A stretch of DNA of 64,000 nt from Bythopirellula sp041737835. GTDB taxonomy: Bacteria > Planctomycetota > Planctomycetia > Pirellulales > Lacipirellulaceae. How positions within the stretch are numbered: the stretch's first letter is position 1; every line of letters starts with the position of its first letter. Of this stretch, positions 50,063-58,966 are shown piece by piece. The translations under genes were made by a program, and so were the position numbers. The notes under the pieces are model-generated. The model was not told where the DNA came from. It did not search any database and saw only the letters and a list, made by a program, of their open reading frames with translations. The stretch lies in the NCBI GenBank assembly GCA_041737835.1, contig JBGSQY010000001.1, one strand, 5' to 3'.

Positions 50063-51718
50063 TCACACAAGTTGGCTGCGTTCTTGGATTTCGCGATTCA
50101 AAATGCGGTCGTTGTCGGAGTAATCAACCGGCACGTCAATAAGATGAACGCCCGAGCGTTCGTGGCACTTGGCCATCAACGGGGCGAGCTGATCTACCGA
50201 TTCCACACGATGCCCGACGGCACCGTAGCTCTCGGCATATTTCACAAAGTCGGGGTTGCCATAATCGAGCCCGTAATCGCCGAAGCCCATGTGGCTTTGT
50301 TTCCATTTGATCATGCCGTAGGCATTGTCGCGAAGGATCAAGATCACGAGTTGCATTTTCAAACGGATGGCGGTTTCGAGCTCTTGCGAATTCATCATAA
50401 ACCCGCCGTCGCCGCAAATGGCCATGATTTTCTTGTCGGGATAAACCAGCCGCGCGGCCATCGCCGAGGGCAACCCGGCCCCCATCGAGGCCAGGGCGTT
50501 GTCCACCAAAACTGAGTTCGGGCAATGAGCCGGGTAGTTGCGGGCGAACCAGATTTTATAGATGCCGTTGTCGAGGGCGATGATGCTGTCGCTCGGCATG
50601 ACTTTGCGAACGTCTTCGACCAAGCGTTGTGGGGTAATCGGAAAACGTGGATCGTTCGCCGATTCGTCTTGATACTTCTTCGCCGCGGCGCGGACTTTGT
50701 CGAAGTAAGAGAAATCCCAGTGGGAGTCTTGCTCAACTTCCGATTCCAACAGCTTTTGCCAAATCTGCCAGATGCTGTTGCCGATGTCGCCGACGACTTC
50801 CACTTGCGGGAAGTAGACCGCGTCGACTTTGGCGGAAAAGAAGTTGACGTGGATCACGCGCACCCCGCCCTGCTTCATAATAAAAGGTGGCTTTTCGATA
50901 ACGTCGTGGCCCACGTTGATGATCAAGTCGGCGTGTTCGATCGCGCGGTGGACAAAGTCGCCCGACGAGATGGCCGCGTTGCCCAAGAAGCGTGGATCGC
51001 GTTCGTCGACCACGCCCTTACCCATTTGTGTGGTCACAAAGGGAATGTTCGTTGTTTGAATGAGTCGCCGGAGCATCTTGCTCGAGATGCGGCGGTTCGC
51101 GGCAGCGCCGATCACCAGCAGCGGATGCTTGGCTTCGCGGATCAGGCTTACGGCCGCGCGAATGGATTTTTCTTCCGCGACGGCCCGGCGGACACTGCTG
51201 GCTTGCACGGGTTCGCCGTCGACTTCCTCGCGCGCGATGTCTTCCGGCAATTCCAAATGACACGCGCCGGGGCGTTCTTCTTCGGCCAGACGAAACGCTT
51301 CGCGAACACGGAACGGAATGTTCGAGCCGCTGACGATTTGCAGCGTCTGTTTGGTGATGGGGTCCATCATGTCGACCACGTCGACGATTTGAAACTGCCC
51401 CTGCTTGCTGCTTCGCACAGGTTTTTGGCCGGTGATCATCAGCATCGGCATGCCGCCGAGCTGGGCGTATGCGGCGGATGTCACGAGATTCGTCGCGCCA
51501 GGACCGAGCGTCGCTAGGCACACGCCCGCCTTGCCGGTGAGCCGGCCATAAGTGGCAGCCATGAATCCCGCCGCTTGCTCGTGCCGGGTGAGAATCAGTT
51601 TGATTTTCGATCGCGAGAGCGAATCGAGCAGGTCGAGCGTTTCCTCGCCGGGAATGCCAAAGATGAATTCAACCTTTTCATTCTCCAAGGAGGCGACAAA
51701 CAGATCAGAGGCTTTCAT
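50063..51718 (-). CDS. Acetolactate synthase-type ThDP enzyme (large subunit family)
   Basis: 551 residues with the three ThDP domains. Glu47 (RHEQAAGFMA) activates the cofactor, and the ThDP/Mg motif begins GDGGFMMNSQEL and continues to RDNAYGMIKW. It lacks an adjacent small regulatory subunit gene, and KQGQFQIVDVVDMMDPITK resembles the catabolic AlsS branch. It could also be a related decarboxylase. It is followed eight bases later by the aldehyde dehydrogenase gene, an uncommon pairing. The ATG at 51718 starts the conserved KASDLFVASLENEKVEFIFG. Confidence 0.85.
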   Translation of the reverse strand: MKASDLFVASLENEKVEFIFGIPGEETLDLLDSLSRSKIKLILTRHEQAAGFMAATYGRLTGKAGVCLATLGPGATNLVTSAAYAQLGGMPMLMITGQKPVRSSKQGQFQIVDVVDMMDPITKQTLQIVSGSNIPFRVREAFRLAEEERPGACHLELPEDIAREEVDGEPVQASSVRRAVAEEKSIRAAVSLIREAKHPLLVIGAAANRRISSKMLRRLIQTTNIPFVTTQMGKGVVDERDPRFLGNAAISSGDFVHRAIEHADLIINVGHDVIEKPPFIMKQGGVRVIHVNFFSAKVDAVYFPQVEVVGDIGNSIWQIWQKLLESEVEQDSHWDFSYFDKVRAAAKKYQDESANDPRFPITPQRLVEDVRKVMPSDSIIALDNGIYKIWFARNYPAHCPNSVLVDNALASMGAGLPSAMAARLVYPDKKIMAICGDGGFMMNSQELETAIRLKMQLVILILRDNAYGMIKWKQSHMGFGDYGLDYGNPDFVKYAESYGAVGHRVESVDQLAPLMAKCHERSGVHLIDVPVDYSDNDRILNREIQERSQLV

Positions 51719-51929
51719 TACGAAACCTTCGGCACGGCCGGGAGGGTCCTATTCCGCAGGACATTGGTGGCTGCCGTTCATGGGTGGGGCTATGAATCAC
51801 GTATTGTAGGAAACTCGTTGGTTCTCTGAAACCGCCTTACGACATATTGACGGGCTGGATGGGCAGGTCAGACTATATTTCAGGGCGGAACGGCCCTTTC
51901 ACTTTTCTTTTTCGATGGAAAGACGATCT

Positions 51930-53060
51930 ATGGCCTCGGTCACTCTCGATGGTGTGGCGAAAATCTACGCGGGCGACATCTATGGCGTCCGCGATCTCGA
52001 TCTGAATATTGCCGACGGCGAATTCCTGGTCCTCGTGGGACCTTCGGGCTGTGGCAAGAGCACGACGCTGCGGATGATTGCTGGACTGGAAACGATCTCG
52101 CGCGGTACGCTGCGAATTGGCGATCGCGTGGTCAACGACGTGCATCCGCGCGACCGCGACATTGCCATGGTGTTTCAGAATTACGCCCTCTATCCCCATA
52201 TGACGGTGCGCGAGAACATGGCGTTCGCGCTCAAGATGCGAAAGACCGCGCAACATGAAATTGACGAGCGCGTGCAGTGGGCCGCGGGGTTATTGGGTTT
52301 GGAGCCCTACTTGAATCGCAAACCCAAAGCGCTTTCTGGCGGCCAGCGGCAGCGGGTGGCCCTGGGGCGCGCTATTGTTCGTAAGCCGGCGGTGTTTTTG
52401 TTCGACGAACCGCTGTCGAATCTCGATGCCAAGTTGCGAGTGGAAACCCGCGCCGAAATTAAGCGGCTGCATCGCCAGCTGGGGACGACGACGATTTACG
52501 TCACGCACGATCAAGAAGAAGCGATGACGCTCGGGGATCGCGTCTGCGTGATGTGCGATGGCCTCAAGCGGCAATGTGCCCCGCCTTTGGAAATTTATCG
52601 CAACCCGGCGGATCGCTTCGTCGCGGGATTTTTGGGGATGCCGCCCATGAATTTTCTGGAAGGGGAACTTGAAACCAACGGCGGCCAGTTGTGGTTTGTG
52701 AGCCGCGAAGGGCAATTGCGGCTCGAGGGCACCGACGAAGCTTGGCTCGATGGTTCAAGTCGTCGGCCCATCGTCGCCGGGATTCGGCCCGAAAGTTTTC
52801 AAATCTTGGATGCCGCCGTCGAAGGGCAATCAATCCCCGCCACGGTGCAAGTCGTCGAGCCGCTGGGCAGCATGATGGATGTCTATCTTGTGCTCTCTTC
52901 AGGCAAGAGAGTGGTCGCTCGCATTCCCGCGGGCAAACTTTCCGAAGGAAAAGCGATTCACGCACGCGTAAATCCCGCGGAAGTTCATTTGTTTGAACCA
53001 CCGAGTGCGGAGCATCGGTATGGGCGGAGCCTGCGGGCGGCGGGGATGCAGTTGGTGTAG
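51930..53060 (+). CDS. MalK/UgpC-type ABC transporter ATPase
   Basis: 376 residues: an ABC ATPase with GPSGCGKST (Walker A, about 38-46), signature LSGGQRQRVALGRA, Walker B VFLFDEPLSNLDA, plus the C-terminal OB-type regulatory domain of MalK/UgpC proteins. It normally serves sugar or glycerophosphate importers, but no permease or binding protein is adjacent, so it may energise importers encoded elsewhere. The ATG at 51930 is favoured; ATG 51915 would add MERRS. Confidence 0.9.
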   Translation: MASVTLDGVAKIYAGDIYGVRDLDLNIADGEFLVLVGPSGCGKSTTLRMIAGLETISRGTLRIGDRVVNDVHPRDRDIAMVFQNYALYPHMTVRENMAFALKMRKTAQHEIDERVQWAAGLLGLEPYLNRKPKALSGGQRQRVALGRAIVRKPAVFLFDEPLSNLDAKLRVETRAEIKRLHRQLGTTTIYVTHDQEEAMTLGDRVCVMCDGLKRQCAPPLEIYRNPADRFVAGFLGMPPMNFLEGELETNGGQLWFVSREGQLRLEGTDEAWLDGSSRRPIVAGIRPESFQILDAAVEGQSIPATVQVVEPLGSMMDVYLVLSSGKRVVARIPAGKLSEGKAIHARVNPAEVHLFEPPSAEHRYGRSLRAAGMQLV

Positions 53061-53167
53061 TCCAGTGGAAGGCAGAGGGGTTAACCACGAATTGAACAAA
53101 TAGCAGCAATGAATACTATTCGTATTATTCGTGTTTTCTCTTACGACTGGTGATTCAGCTGCCCCGC

Positions 53168-55141
53168 TTAAGCTTCCTTAGTGTGCATCCACTTCTGCAA
53201 CAGCGGTGAGATTGCCAAGCAGATCACGCCGGAGGCAATGGCTGTAATAGCGATCTTTTGGAACACCCCGCCATAGATGTCCACCGTTTCGATGGGTGGC
53301 GGAATTATCTTCTCTGCCCCCTCGGCGTGCGAGACGCCAGTGAACTGGGAGATGATCGCAGCGAGGTATTGCGAGAATGCGGTGGCTAAAAACCAGCCGC
53401 CCATCACCGTGCTCACCAAAATTTTCGGCGAGAGTTTGGTAACCATCGACAGGCCCACGGGAGAAATACAAAGTTCGCCGGTGGTTTGGAACATAATGCC
53501 CAAGAGCAGCCAAAACAGTGGGACGATTCCCCGGGCATCGCCGTTCTCAGCACCCAACCAAAATGCCACGAACCCGAGACCGAGCTGAATTAGACCCAGC
53601 GCAAACTTGATGGGAGTGGTCGGTTCCAGTCCGCGTGCCCCTAAGTAAGACCAGAGGGCGGTGAACACCAAGCCGAACAGCAAAATATAAATCGCATTGA
53701 CGGCTTGAAACGAACTTGTTGCGAGTTCGCTGTTTCTCGTGGCGATGCCCATCCCGATGTTGTCTTCGGCGACGAGCCAATCAATCGTGAAGTCGGGGTT
53801 ACTTTCTTCACCCTCCTTGCTTTGATTCTGTTGCCGCAACTTGTCCAAGGACGACATCGTGAATAACTGGTTGCCGTTGGAGAATCCCAGTTGTTCTTGC
53901 GTCGGCTGTATTTGCATTGTTTTGCCCACGTCGTCGGAAGTGATCGTGCGGGATTCAGCAACACGGTCGACGTTGCGATCCGTAAAGTTATTGACGCTGC
54001 TACCCGCTTGCTCGAAGAAGGCCCAGAACAGCATCGAAAAGAATGTAAGAATCAAGACAACGAACATACGATGCCGCGCGATCGTGTCGAGGCGGAACGT
54101 CTCGATGATGAGATAGCCAAAGGCCAATAGACCGGTCACCGCCAAAAGAATTCCCGAGGGCTTGCTGATCTCGTTCAAAAAGATGCTTCCCACTTCTCCC
54201 ACGACGCCGCCAGCCGAGGCAATTTTCTCCACGGCTTCTTCGGAAAGGATCCGCAACGGTTCGCCGTTGGCTCGCAAGATGGAAAAATCGGAGACAAACA
54301 GCGACAGCAAAGGGATACTGATTGCTACGCCTAACAAGATTGGCATGAGTTTCTTCGTTTTATCACCCGGCGGCCTGCCGACTTCATCGGGAATGCCTCC
54401 TAATCCCAAGGCGCGTACCGAAATGGTGCCGGCCGCCAGCATACAGATGGCAACAAAGATATTGACGAGTTTAGCCGTGAGGTTGTCAGGCACGAAATAG
54501 AGGAGCGTTGCCGCCGTGCCCAAGGCCCCTAGACCGATTAAGATTTGCGTGACCAAAGTTGGCATCACAAAAATCGCCAAGCCAATCATCATGCCAATCG
54601 TGGCCAGACCGAAACCATAGTGCCAACCATAGGTTTCGCCAATGTAACCGCAGATTAACGGGCTTAACGAGGCGCCCAAGTTGACGCCCATATAAAACAG
54701 TGTGAAGCCGCCGTCCCGTTTGCTGCTTACGGCTGGATAAAGCTGACCCACCATGGTGGAGATGTTCGGCTTAAAGAAACCATTGCCGGCAATCAACAAC
54801 GCCAGGGCTAAATAAAACATCGTGGTGTTTTCTTGGGTCATCACCAAATGTCCGGCTGACATCAAGAGGCCACCCACGATGACGGCCACGCGTGGCCCCA
54901 GAAAGCGATCAGCGAGGAGGCCGCCAAAAAACGGGGTCATATAAACAAGTGAGGTGTACGCGCCGTAGACCGCGTAAGCCCGCTTATCATCGTATTGCAG
55001 GAAGCCTTTGAGCATGTACAAGAGCAGCAGCGCCCGCATGCCGTAGAAGGAAAACCGTTCCCACATCTCGGCGAAGAACAGTACGAACAATCCGGTGGGA
55101 TGACCAAGAAATGTGCGTTCTTCGGTGGTGACCGTGCTCAT
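53168..55141 (-). CDS. POT-family peptide transporter
   Basis: 657 residues of the proton-coupled oligopeptide transporter family (MFS). The ExxER motif is EMWERFSFYGMRALLLLYM near residue 26, and the PTR2 signature near GNGFFKPNISTMVGQLY is present. A large extra-membrane insert (about 380-460, VNNFTDRNVDRVAESRTITSDD, then KEGEESNPDF) separates two helix groups, as in long planctomycete or proteobacterial members. The ATG at 55141 starts a short cytosolic leader. Imports di- or tripeptides with protons. Confidence 0.92.
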   Translation of the reverse strand: MSTVTTEERTFLGHPTGLFVLFFAEMWERFSFYGMRALLLLYMLKGFLQYDDKRAYAVYGAYTSLVYMTPFFGGLLADRFLGPRVAVIVGGLLMSAGHLVMTQENTTMFYLALALLIAGNGFFKPNISTMVGQLYPAVSSKRDGGFTLFYMGVNLGASLSPLICGYIGETYGWHYGFGLATIGMMIGLAIFVMPTLVTQILIGLGALGTAATLLYFVPDNLTAKLVNIFVAICMLAAGTISVRALGLGGIPDEVGRPPGDKTKKLMPILLGVAISIPLLSLFVSDFSILRANGEPLRILSEEAVEKIASAGGVVGEVGSIFLNEISKPSGILLAVTGLLAFGYLIIETFRLDTIARHRMFVVLILTFFSMLFWAFFEQAGSSVNNFTDRNVDRVAESRTITSDDVGKTMQIQPTQEQLGFSNGNQLFTMSSLDKLRQQNQSKEGEESNPDFTIDWLVAEDNIGMGIATRNSELATSSFQAVNAIYILLFGLVFTALWSYLGARGLEPTTPIKFALGLIQLGLGFVAFWLGAENGDARGIVPLFWLLLGIMFQTTGELCISPVGLSMVTKLSPKILVSTVMGGWFLATAFSQYLAAIISQFTGVSHAEGAEKIIPPPIETVDIYGGVFQKIAITAIASGVICLAISPLLQKWMHTKEA

Positions 55142-55232
55142 GCCTGACTCCTGAGGTCAAATTTGCTGCTGAATCTGCTGCCCAAGCAAGTTTTAGAGTG
55201 TATCGCAATCGGCAGTATCTGACAGCAGCAAT

Positions 55233-56108
55233 CTATCCCGCTGTGGCCGATGTCGTGCAATACGGACACCGCTCCGGCACCACGTAGTCCGGCGATTGCT
55301 GTTCCTCGGCGGTGAGCGGATGCTGACAGGCGAAACAGATCGTTGTTGGGGTTTCTTGCAAGTTGGCGTCGAGCGCCACACGCTTGTCGAACACGAAGCA
55401 TTCCCCTTGATAGTGCTCTTGTCCGCAGACTTCAAAGTATTTGAGAATTCCGCCGTCGAGTTGATAGACCTCTTGAAAGCCGGCCTGCTGCATGAACGGA
55501 CCGGCCTTTTCACAGCGAATTCCGCCCGTGCAAAACATGACAATCGGATCAGCTTTCATCTGTTCGGGAAGCTGTTCGACGGCACCCGGGAAATGACGAA
55601 AGTGATCGACGCCGATGGCCACGGCATTTTCAAATGTTCCGAGGCGAACTTCGTAGTCGTTACGCACGTCGAGCAATGTGCAGGGCTTGCCCGCATCGAG
55701 CCAGGACTTGAGCTCGTCAGGCGAAATCTTGGCTGCGGGGGCCGCAAGCGGATCGATGCCGTCCACTCCGAAGGCGATGATTTCCTTCTTAATTTTGACC
55801 AGCATTCGGCTAAAGGGCTGGTAATCGCTCCAGCTTTCCTTGACATCCAACCTGCCGATCTCGGCATCCGTCTGGAGTGCTTCAAGTAATCGTCTGACGG
55901 CTTGCGACTCTCCCGCGACGAAGAGGTTGATTCCTTCTTCGCTCAAGAGGATCGTCCCCCGCAGGTCAAGATTTATTGTGAGATCACGCAGGCCGTCGCG
56001 GCGCTGCACAAGGTTCGTGAGCCGTACGAATTTATAGGCCGCGATGTTGAGAATCTGTAATCCCGTCGCCGGGGGCAAGGAATCGGTGGTTTGGCTGTTC
56101 ATCAGCAT
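55233..56108 (-). CDS. trhO: tRNA uridine(34) hydroxylase, rhodanese domain
   Basis: 291 residues of the TrhO/UPF0176 family, which hydroxylates U34 of tRNAs to make 5-hydroxyuridine with oxygen. An N-terminal acylphosphatase-like domain (NIAAYKFVRL to GINLFVAG) is followed by a rhodanese domain with FCTGGIRCEKA (Cys193, Cys199), and a C-terminal Cys-rich segment (CFACQHPLTAEEQ, RCPYC) likely binds zinc. ATG 56108 or 56102 start the protein. It diverges from the oxidoreductase gene, whose start is 89 bases away. Confidence 0.92.
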   Translation of the reverse strand: MLMNSQTTDSLPPATGLQILNIAAYKFVRLTNLVQRRDGLRDLTINLDLRGTILLSEEGINLFVAGESQAVRRLLEALQTDAEIGRLDVKESWSDYQPFSRMLVKIKKEIIAFGVDGIDPLAAPAAKISPDELKSWLDAGKPCTLLDVRNDYEVRLGTFENAVAIGVDHFRHFPGAVEQLPEQMKADPIVMFCTGGIRCEKAGPFMQQAGFQEVYQLDGGILKYFEVCGQEHYQGECFVFDKRVALDANLQETPTTICFACQHPLTAEEQQSPDYVVPERCPYCTTSATAG

Positions 56109-56197
56109 TCAATTTTTCGTAGTCAAATAGTAGAATCCTGCCTACCAAGATAAACCACGCGGCCCAAAATTTCACCTCCTGTTTGATCGAGACAATT

Positions 56198-57181
56198 ATG
56201 AAGCGCATCCGCTGGGGAATCCTGAGCACGGCCAAGATTGGCAAACAAAAAGTTATCCCCGCGATGCAGCTTGGCGAACTTTGCGAAATCGTGGCCATCA
56301 GTTCGCGGAACCAAGGGGCCGCGGAGCGAGCAGCCCAAAAACTTGGCATTCCCAAAGCCTATGGCAGCTACGAAGCGTTGCTGGCCGATCCCGAGATTGA
56401 TGCCGTTTACAATCCGCTGCCGAACAACCTGCATGTGCCGTGGTCGATTCGTGCGTTCGAAGCGGGGAAGCACGTGCTGTGCGAGAAACCGCTGGGCATG
56501 AACCTCGCCGAGTGCGAAGAACTTTTAGCGGCGGCGAATCGCCATCCGCAGCTCAAAGTGATGGAAGCTTTTATGTATCGCCATCATCCGCAGTGGCTCA
56601 AGGCGAAGGAACTTGTCGTGGCGGGGGAAATCGGCGAGTTGCGGAGCGTGCAGACCTCGTTTTCTTATTACAACGACGATGCCAAGAATATCCGCAACAA
56701 TGTCGAAGCTGGCGGTGGCGGTCTGATGGATATCGGTTGCTATTGTATCTCGGCGGCGCGATTTATCTTTGATCGCGAGCCCCAGCGAGTTTGCGGTTGG
56801 TTGGAGAATGATCCCGAGTTTGGCGTAGATCGGCTGGCGTCGGGAGTGTTGGATTTTGGTGATGGCTCATCGACATTCACCTGTTCGACCCAGCTTGTGC
56901 CTTATCAGCGTGTCCACATTTTCGGCACGATGGGACGTGTGGAAATCGAAATTCCTTTTAATGCGCCTGTCGACAAGCCTTGCCGCATTTGGCATGAAAA
57001 ACAGGGCGAGTTGCGCGAACTGTCGTTCCCGGTTTGCGATCAGTACACGTTGCAGGGTGATGTTTTTTCGCGGGCGATCTTGGAGGATACCCCTGTGCCA
57101 ACGCCGCTGGCCGATGGGGTTGCCAATATGCGTGTCATCGAAGCGATCAAAACGAGTGCCGCCACAGGGGCTTGGGTATAG
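56198..57181 (+). CDS. Gfo/Idh/MocA-type NAD(P)-dependent oxidoreductase
   Basis: 327 residues: an N-terminal Rossmann domain (RWGILSTAKIGKQKVIPAM) and the family motif GKHVLCEKPLGMN (Lys in EKP is catalytic), then a C-terminal alpha/beta domain with GGGGLMDIGCYCISAARF. Oxidises or reduces a sugar, inositol or glucose-fructose type substrate; the exact one is unknown. The ATG at 56198 is chosen over a TTG at 56183. sdaA follows 73 bases later in the same direction. Confidence 0.9.
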   Translation: MKRIRWGILSTAKIGKQKVIPAMQLGELCEIVAISSRNQGAAERAAQKLGIPKAYGSYEALLADPEIDAVYNPLPNNLHVPWSIRAFEAGKHVLCEKPLGMNLAECEELLAAANRHPQLKVMEAFMYRHHPQWLKAKELVVAGEIGELRSVQTSFSYYNDDAKNIRNNVEAGGGGLMDIGCYCISAARFIFDREPQRVCGWLENDPEFGVDRLASGVLDFGDGSSTFTCSTQLVPYQRVHIFGTMGRVEIEIPFNAPVDKPCRIWHEKQGELRELSFPVCDQYTLQGDVFSRAILEDTPVPTPLADGVANMRVIEAIKTSAATGAWV

Positions 57182-57254
57182 AATTCACTGTTCTATGCTT
57201 TTCTTGAAACTTCGTGATGGCTGTTCTTCAAACTTCGTGATGAAAGCGCCGCAC

Positions 57255-58631
57255 ATGGCGATCAGCGTTCTCGATCTGTTTACTATTGGAATTGGGCCTT
57301 CGAGTTCCCATTGCGTGGGACCGATGCGCGCGGCATGCTCGTTCGCAAAATCTTTGCAAGCGAACGAACTAATTGAGAAAACCGCGCGAATCCAGGTGCA
57401 GTTGTATGGTTCGCTGGCCCTGACCGGGGCGGGACACGGCACTGACAAAGCGATTCTGCTGGGCTTGGCGGGCGAGGCTCCCGAGACGGTCGATCCTGCG
57501 AATATCACCAGTTTTGTAACGGAAGTTGCCGAGACGCGCCACTTAGTTGTCGCCGGGAAGCAACTGTCATTTTCCTTAGTGGATAATTTGGAATTTTGCC
57601 GGTCGGAACTTCTGCCTCACCACAGCAATGGCATGCGATTTACGGCGTTCGATCAAAATGGGGCCGTGGTACATAGTGCGATTTATTACTCGGTTGGCGG
57701 AGGATTTGTCGTCGACGAAGATGGTAACCCCATGCAAGGGAATCAGCTTCATGCGCCCCTGCCCTACCCTTACCAGTCCGCGGCTGAATTGCTGGAACAG
57801 ACTAAAAAGGAACGCTTGCCGATCAGCGCAATCGCCCTGCGCAATGAAGCGAGCTTTCGCGACGAACCAGAAACGTTTGCTCGACTCGACCGCATCTGGC
57901 AAGTGATGCAGGAGTGCGTACGTGCCGGGTGTGAACGATCCGTCGACAGCCAACTTCCCGGCAACTTACACGTCCGCCGCCGTGCTCCGCAGCTTTATCA
58001 AAAGCTCATCACGAACCAAACAGCACATAGCGATTCGCTTACGCCGCTGGATTGGGTCGACGTGTTCGCGTTGGCCGTCAGCGAAGAAAATGCCTCGGGC
58101 GGGCGAGTTGTGACTGCCCCCACCAACGGCGCGGCGGGGATCATCCCGGCCGTGCTCCATTATTATGATCGCTTCGTCGAGAACGCCGATCTGCAAGGCA
58201 TTCGAAATTTCTTGCTCACCGCGGGAGCCATCGGAATTCTTTACAAACAGAATGCTTCGATCTCAGGTGCGGAAGTGGGTTGCCAAGGTGAAGTAGGAGC
58301 CGCCTGTTCGATGGCAGCCGCGGGATTAACTGAAGTGTGGGGTGGCACGCCGGCACAAGTCGAGCAAGCCGCCGAGATCGCCATGGAGCACCACCTTGGT
58401 TTGACGTGCGATCCGGTCGGCGGGCTGGTGCAGATTCCTTGTATCGAACGCAACGCCATGGCTGCTTCGCATGCCATTCATGCCGCGCGGCTGGCGCTCC
58501 GTGGCGACGGCAAACACTGCGTGTCGCTCGACCGCGTGATCGAAACAATGCGGCAAACGGGGGCCGACATGCACTCGAAATATAAGGAAACATCGCAAGG
58601 CGGTTTGGCCGTGAATGCCGTGGAATGCTGA
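57255..58631 (+). CDS. sdaA: L-serine dehydratase (single-chain, Fe-S)
   Basis: Deaminates L-serine to pyruvate with an oxygen-sensitive [4Fe-4S] cluster. 458 residues, the usual length. The start is ATG 57255 (AISVLDLFTIGIGPSSSHCVGPMRAA); ATG 57240 is an alternative. Cluster Cys are 343 (GCQGEVG), 385 (CDPVGG) and 396 (IPCIERN), as in the characterised enzymes. In the phosphate/serine-binding SSSH motif the next residue is Cys rather than the usual Thr. The C-terminal tail SQGGLAVNAVEC is typical. The far longer open frame upstream (to 56856) overlaps the preceding oxidoreductase gene and is not used. Confidence 0.96.
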   Translation: MAISVLDLFTIGIGPSSSHCVGPMRAACSFAKSLQANELIEKTARIQVQLYGSLALTGAGHGTDKAILLGLAGEAPETVDPANITSFVTEVAETRHLVVAGKQLSFSLVDNLEFCRSELLPHHSNGMRFTAFDQNGAVVHSAIYYSVGGGFVVDEDGNPMQGNQLHAPLPYPYQSAAELLEQTKKERLPISAIALRNEASFRDEPETFARLDRIWQVMQECVRAGCERSVDSQLPGNLHVRRRAPQLYQKLITNQTAHSDSLTPLDWVDVFALAVSEENASGGRVVTAPTNGAAGIIPAVLHYYDRFVENADLQGIRNFLLTAGAIGILYKQNASISGAEVGCQGEVGAACSMAAAGLTEVWGGTPAQVEQAAEIAMEHHLGLTCDPVGGLVQIPCIERNAMAASHAIHAARLALRGDGKHCVSLDRVIETMRQTGADMHSKYKETSQGGLAVNAVEC

Positions 58632-58725
58632 GCCTTTTAGCGGTTGGCGTGTCTGAGTTTCTGGCCAGCAATCAGGCGTTGACGGTTACCGGTTTCAACG
58701 TAAACTGGTGGTTTGCCAACGATAT

Positions 58726-58808
58726 GCCGGAGTGGCGGAATGGCAGACGCGCTGGATTCAAAATCCAGTGCCCGCAAGGGCGTGAGGGTTCGACCCCCTC
58801 CTCCGGTA
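58726..58808 (+). tRNA. tRNA-Leu (anticodon CAA)
   Basis: Acceptor stem GCCGGAG/CTCCGGT (first pair G-U), anticodon stem-loop CTGGA-TTCAAAA-TCCAG with anticodon CAA, a variable arm GCCCGCAAGGGC and T-arm AGGGTTCGACCCCCT. The long variable arm identifies a class II tRNA. CCA is not encoded. An integrase gene starts 159 bases after it. Confidence 0.95.
58784..58808 (+). other. Probable attachment site (3' end of tRNA-Leu)
   Basis: Integrases of this family commonly insert at tRNA 3' ends, and the integrase gene lies just outside this one. The T-arm and acceptor end would be the core. The second copy of the core was not found in the window; it would lie beyond the right edge. Confidence 0.5.
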
Positions 58809-58966
58809 CTTCTTAATTCCCAACATGTTGCATCGATTGATCAGCTCTCCTGACTTCGATAAACCATCGACTAAAATCTCGTTTGGGAAGTTTCTGGGAA
58901 TGTCGTGGCGATTGAGTGGTATTTGCGTCGCTTACTCTTGCCGTATGCAGCAGCAAGAGTATAGGT

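Noticed and set aside
56856..57254. Long upstream extension of sdaA
   Set aside because: It overlaps the Gfo/Idh/MocA gene in another frame, and the family's conserved N-terminus starts at 57255.
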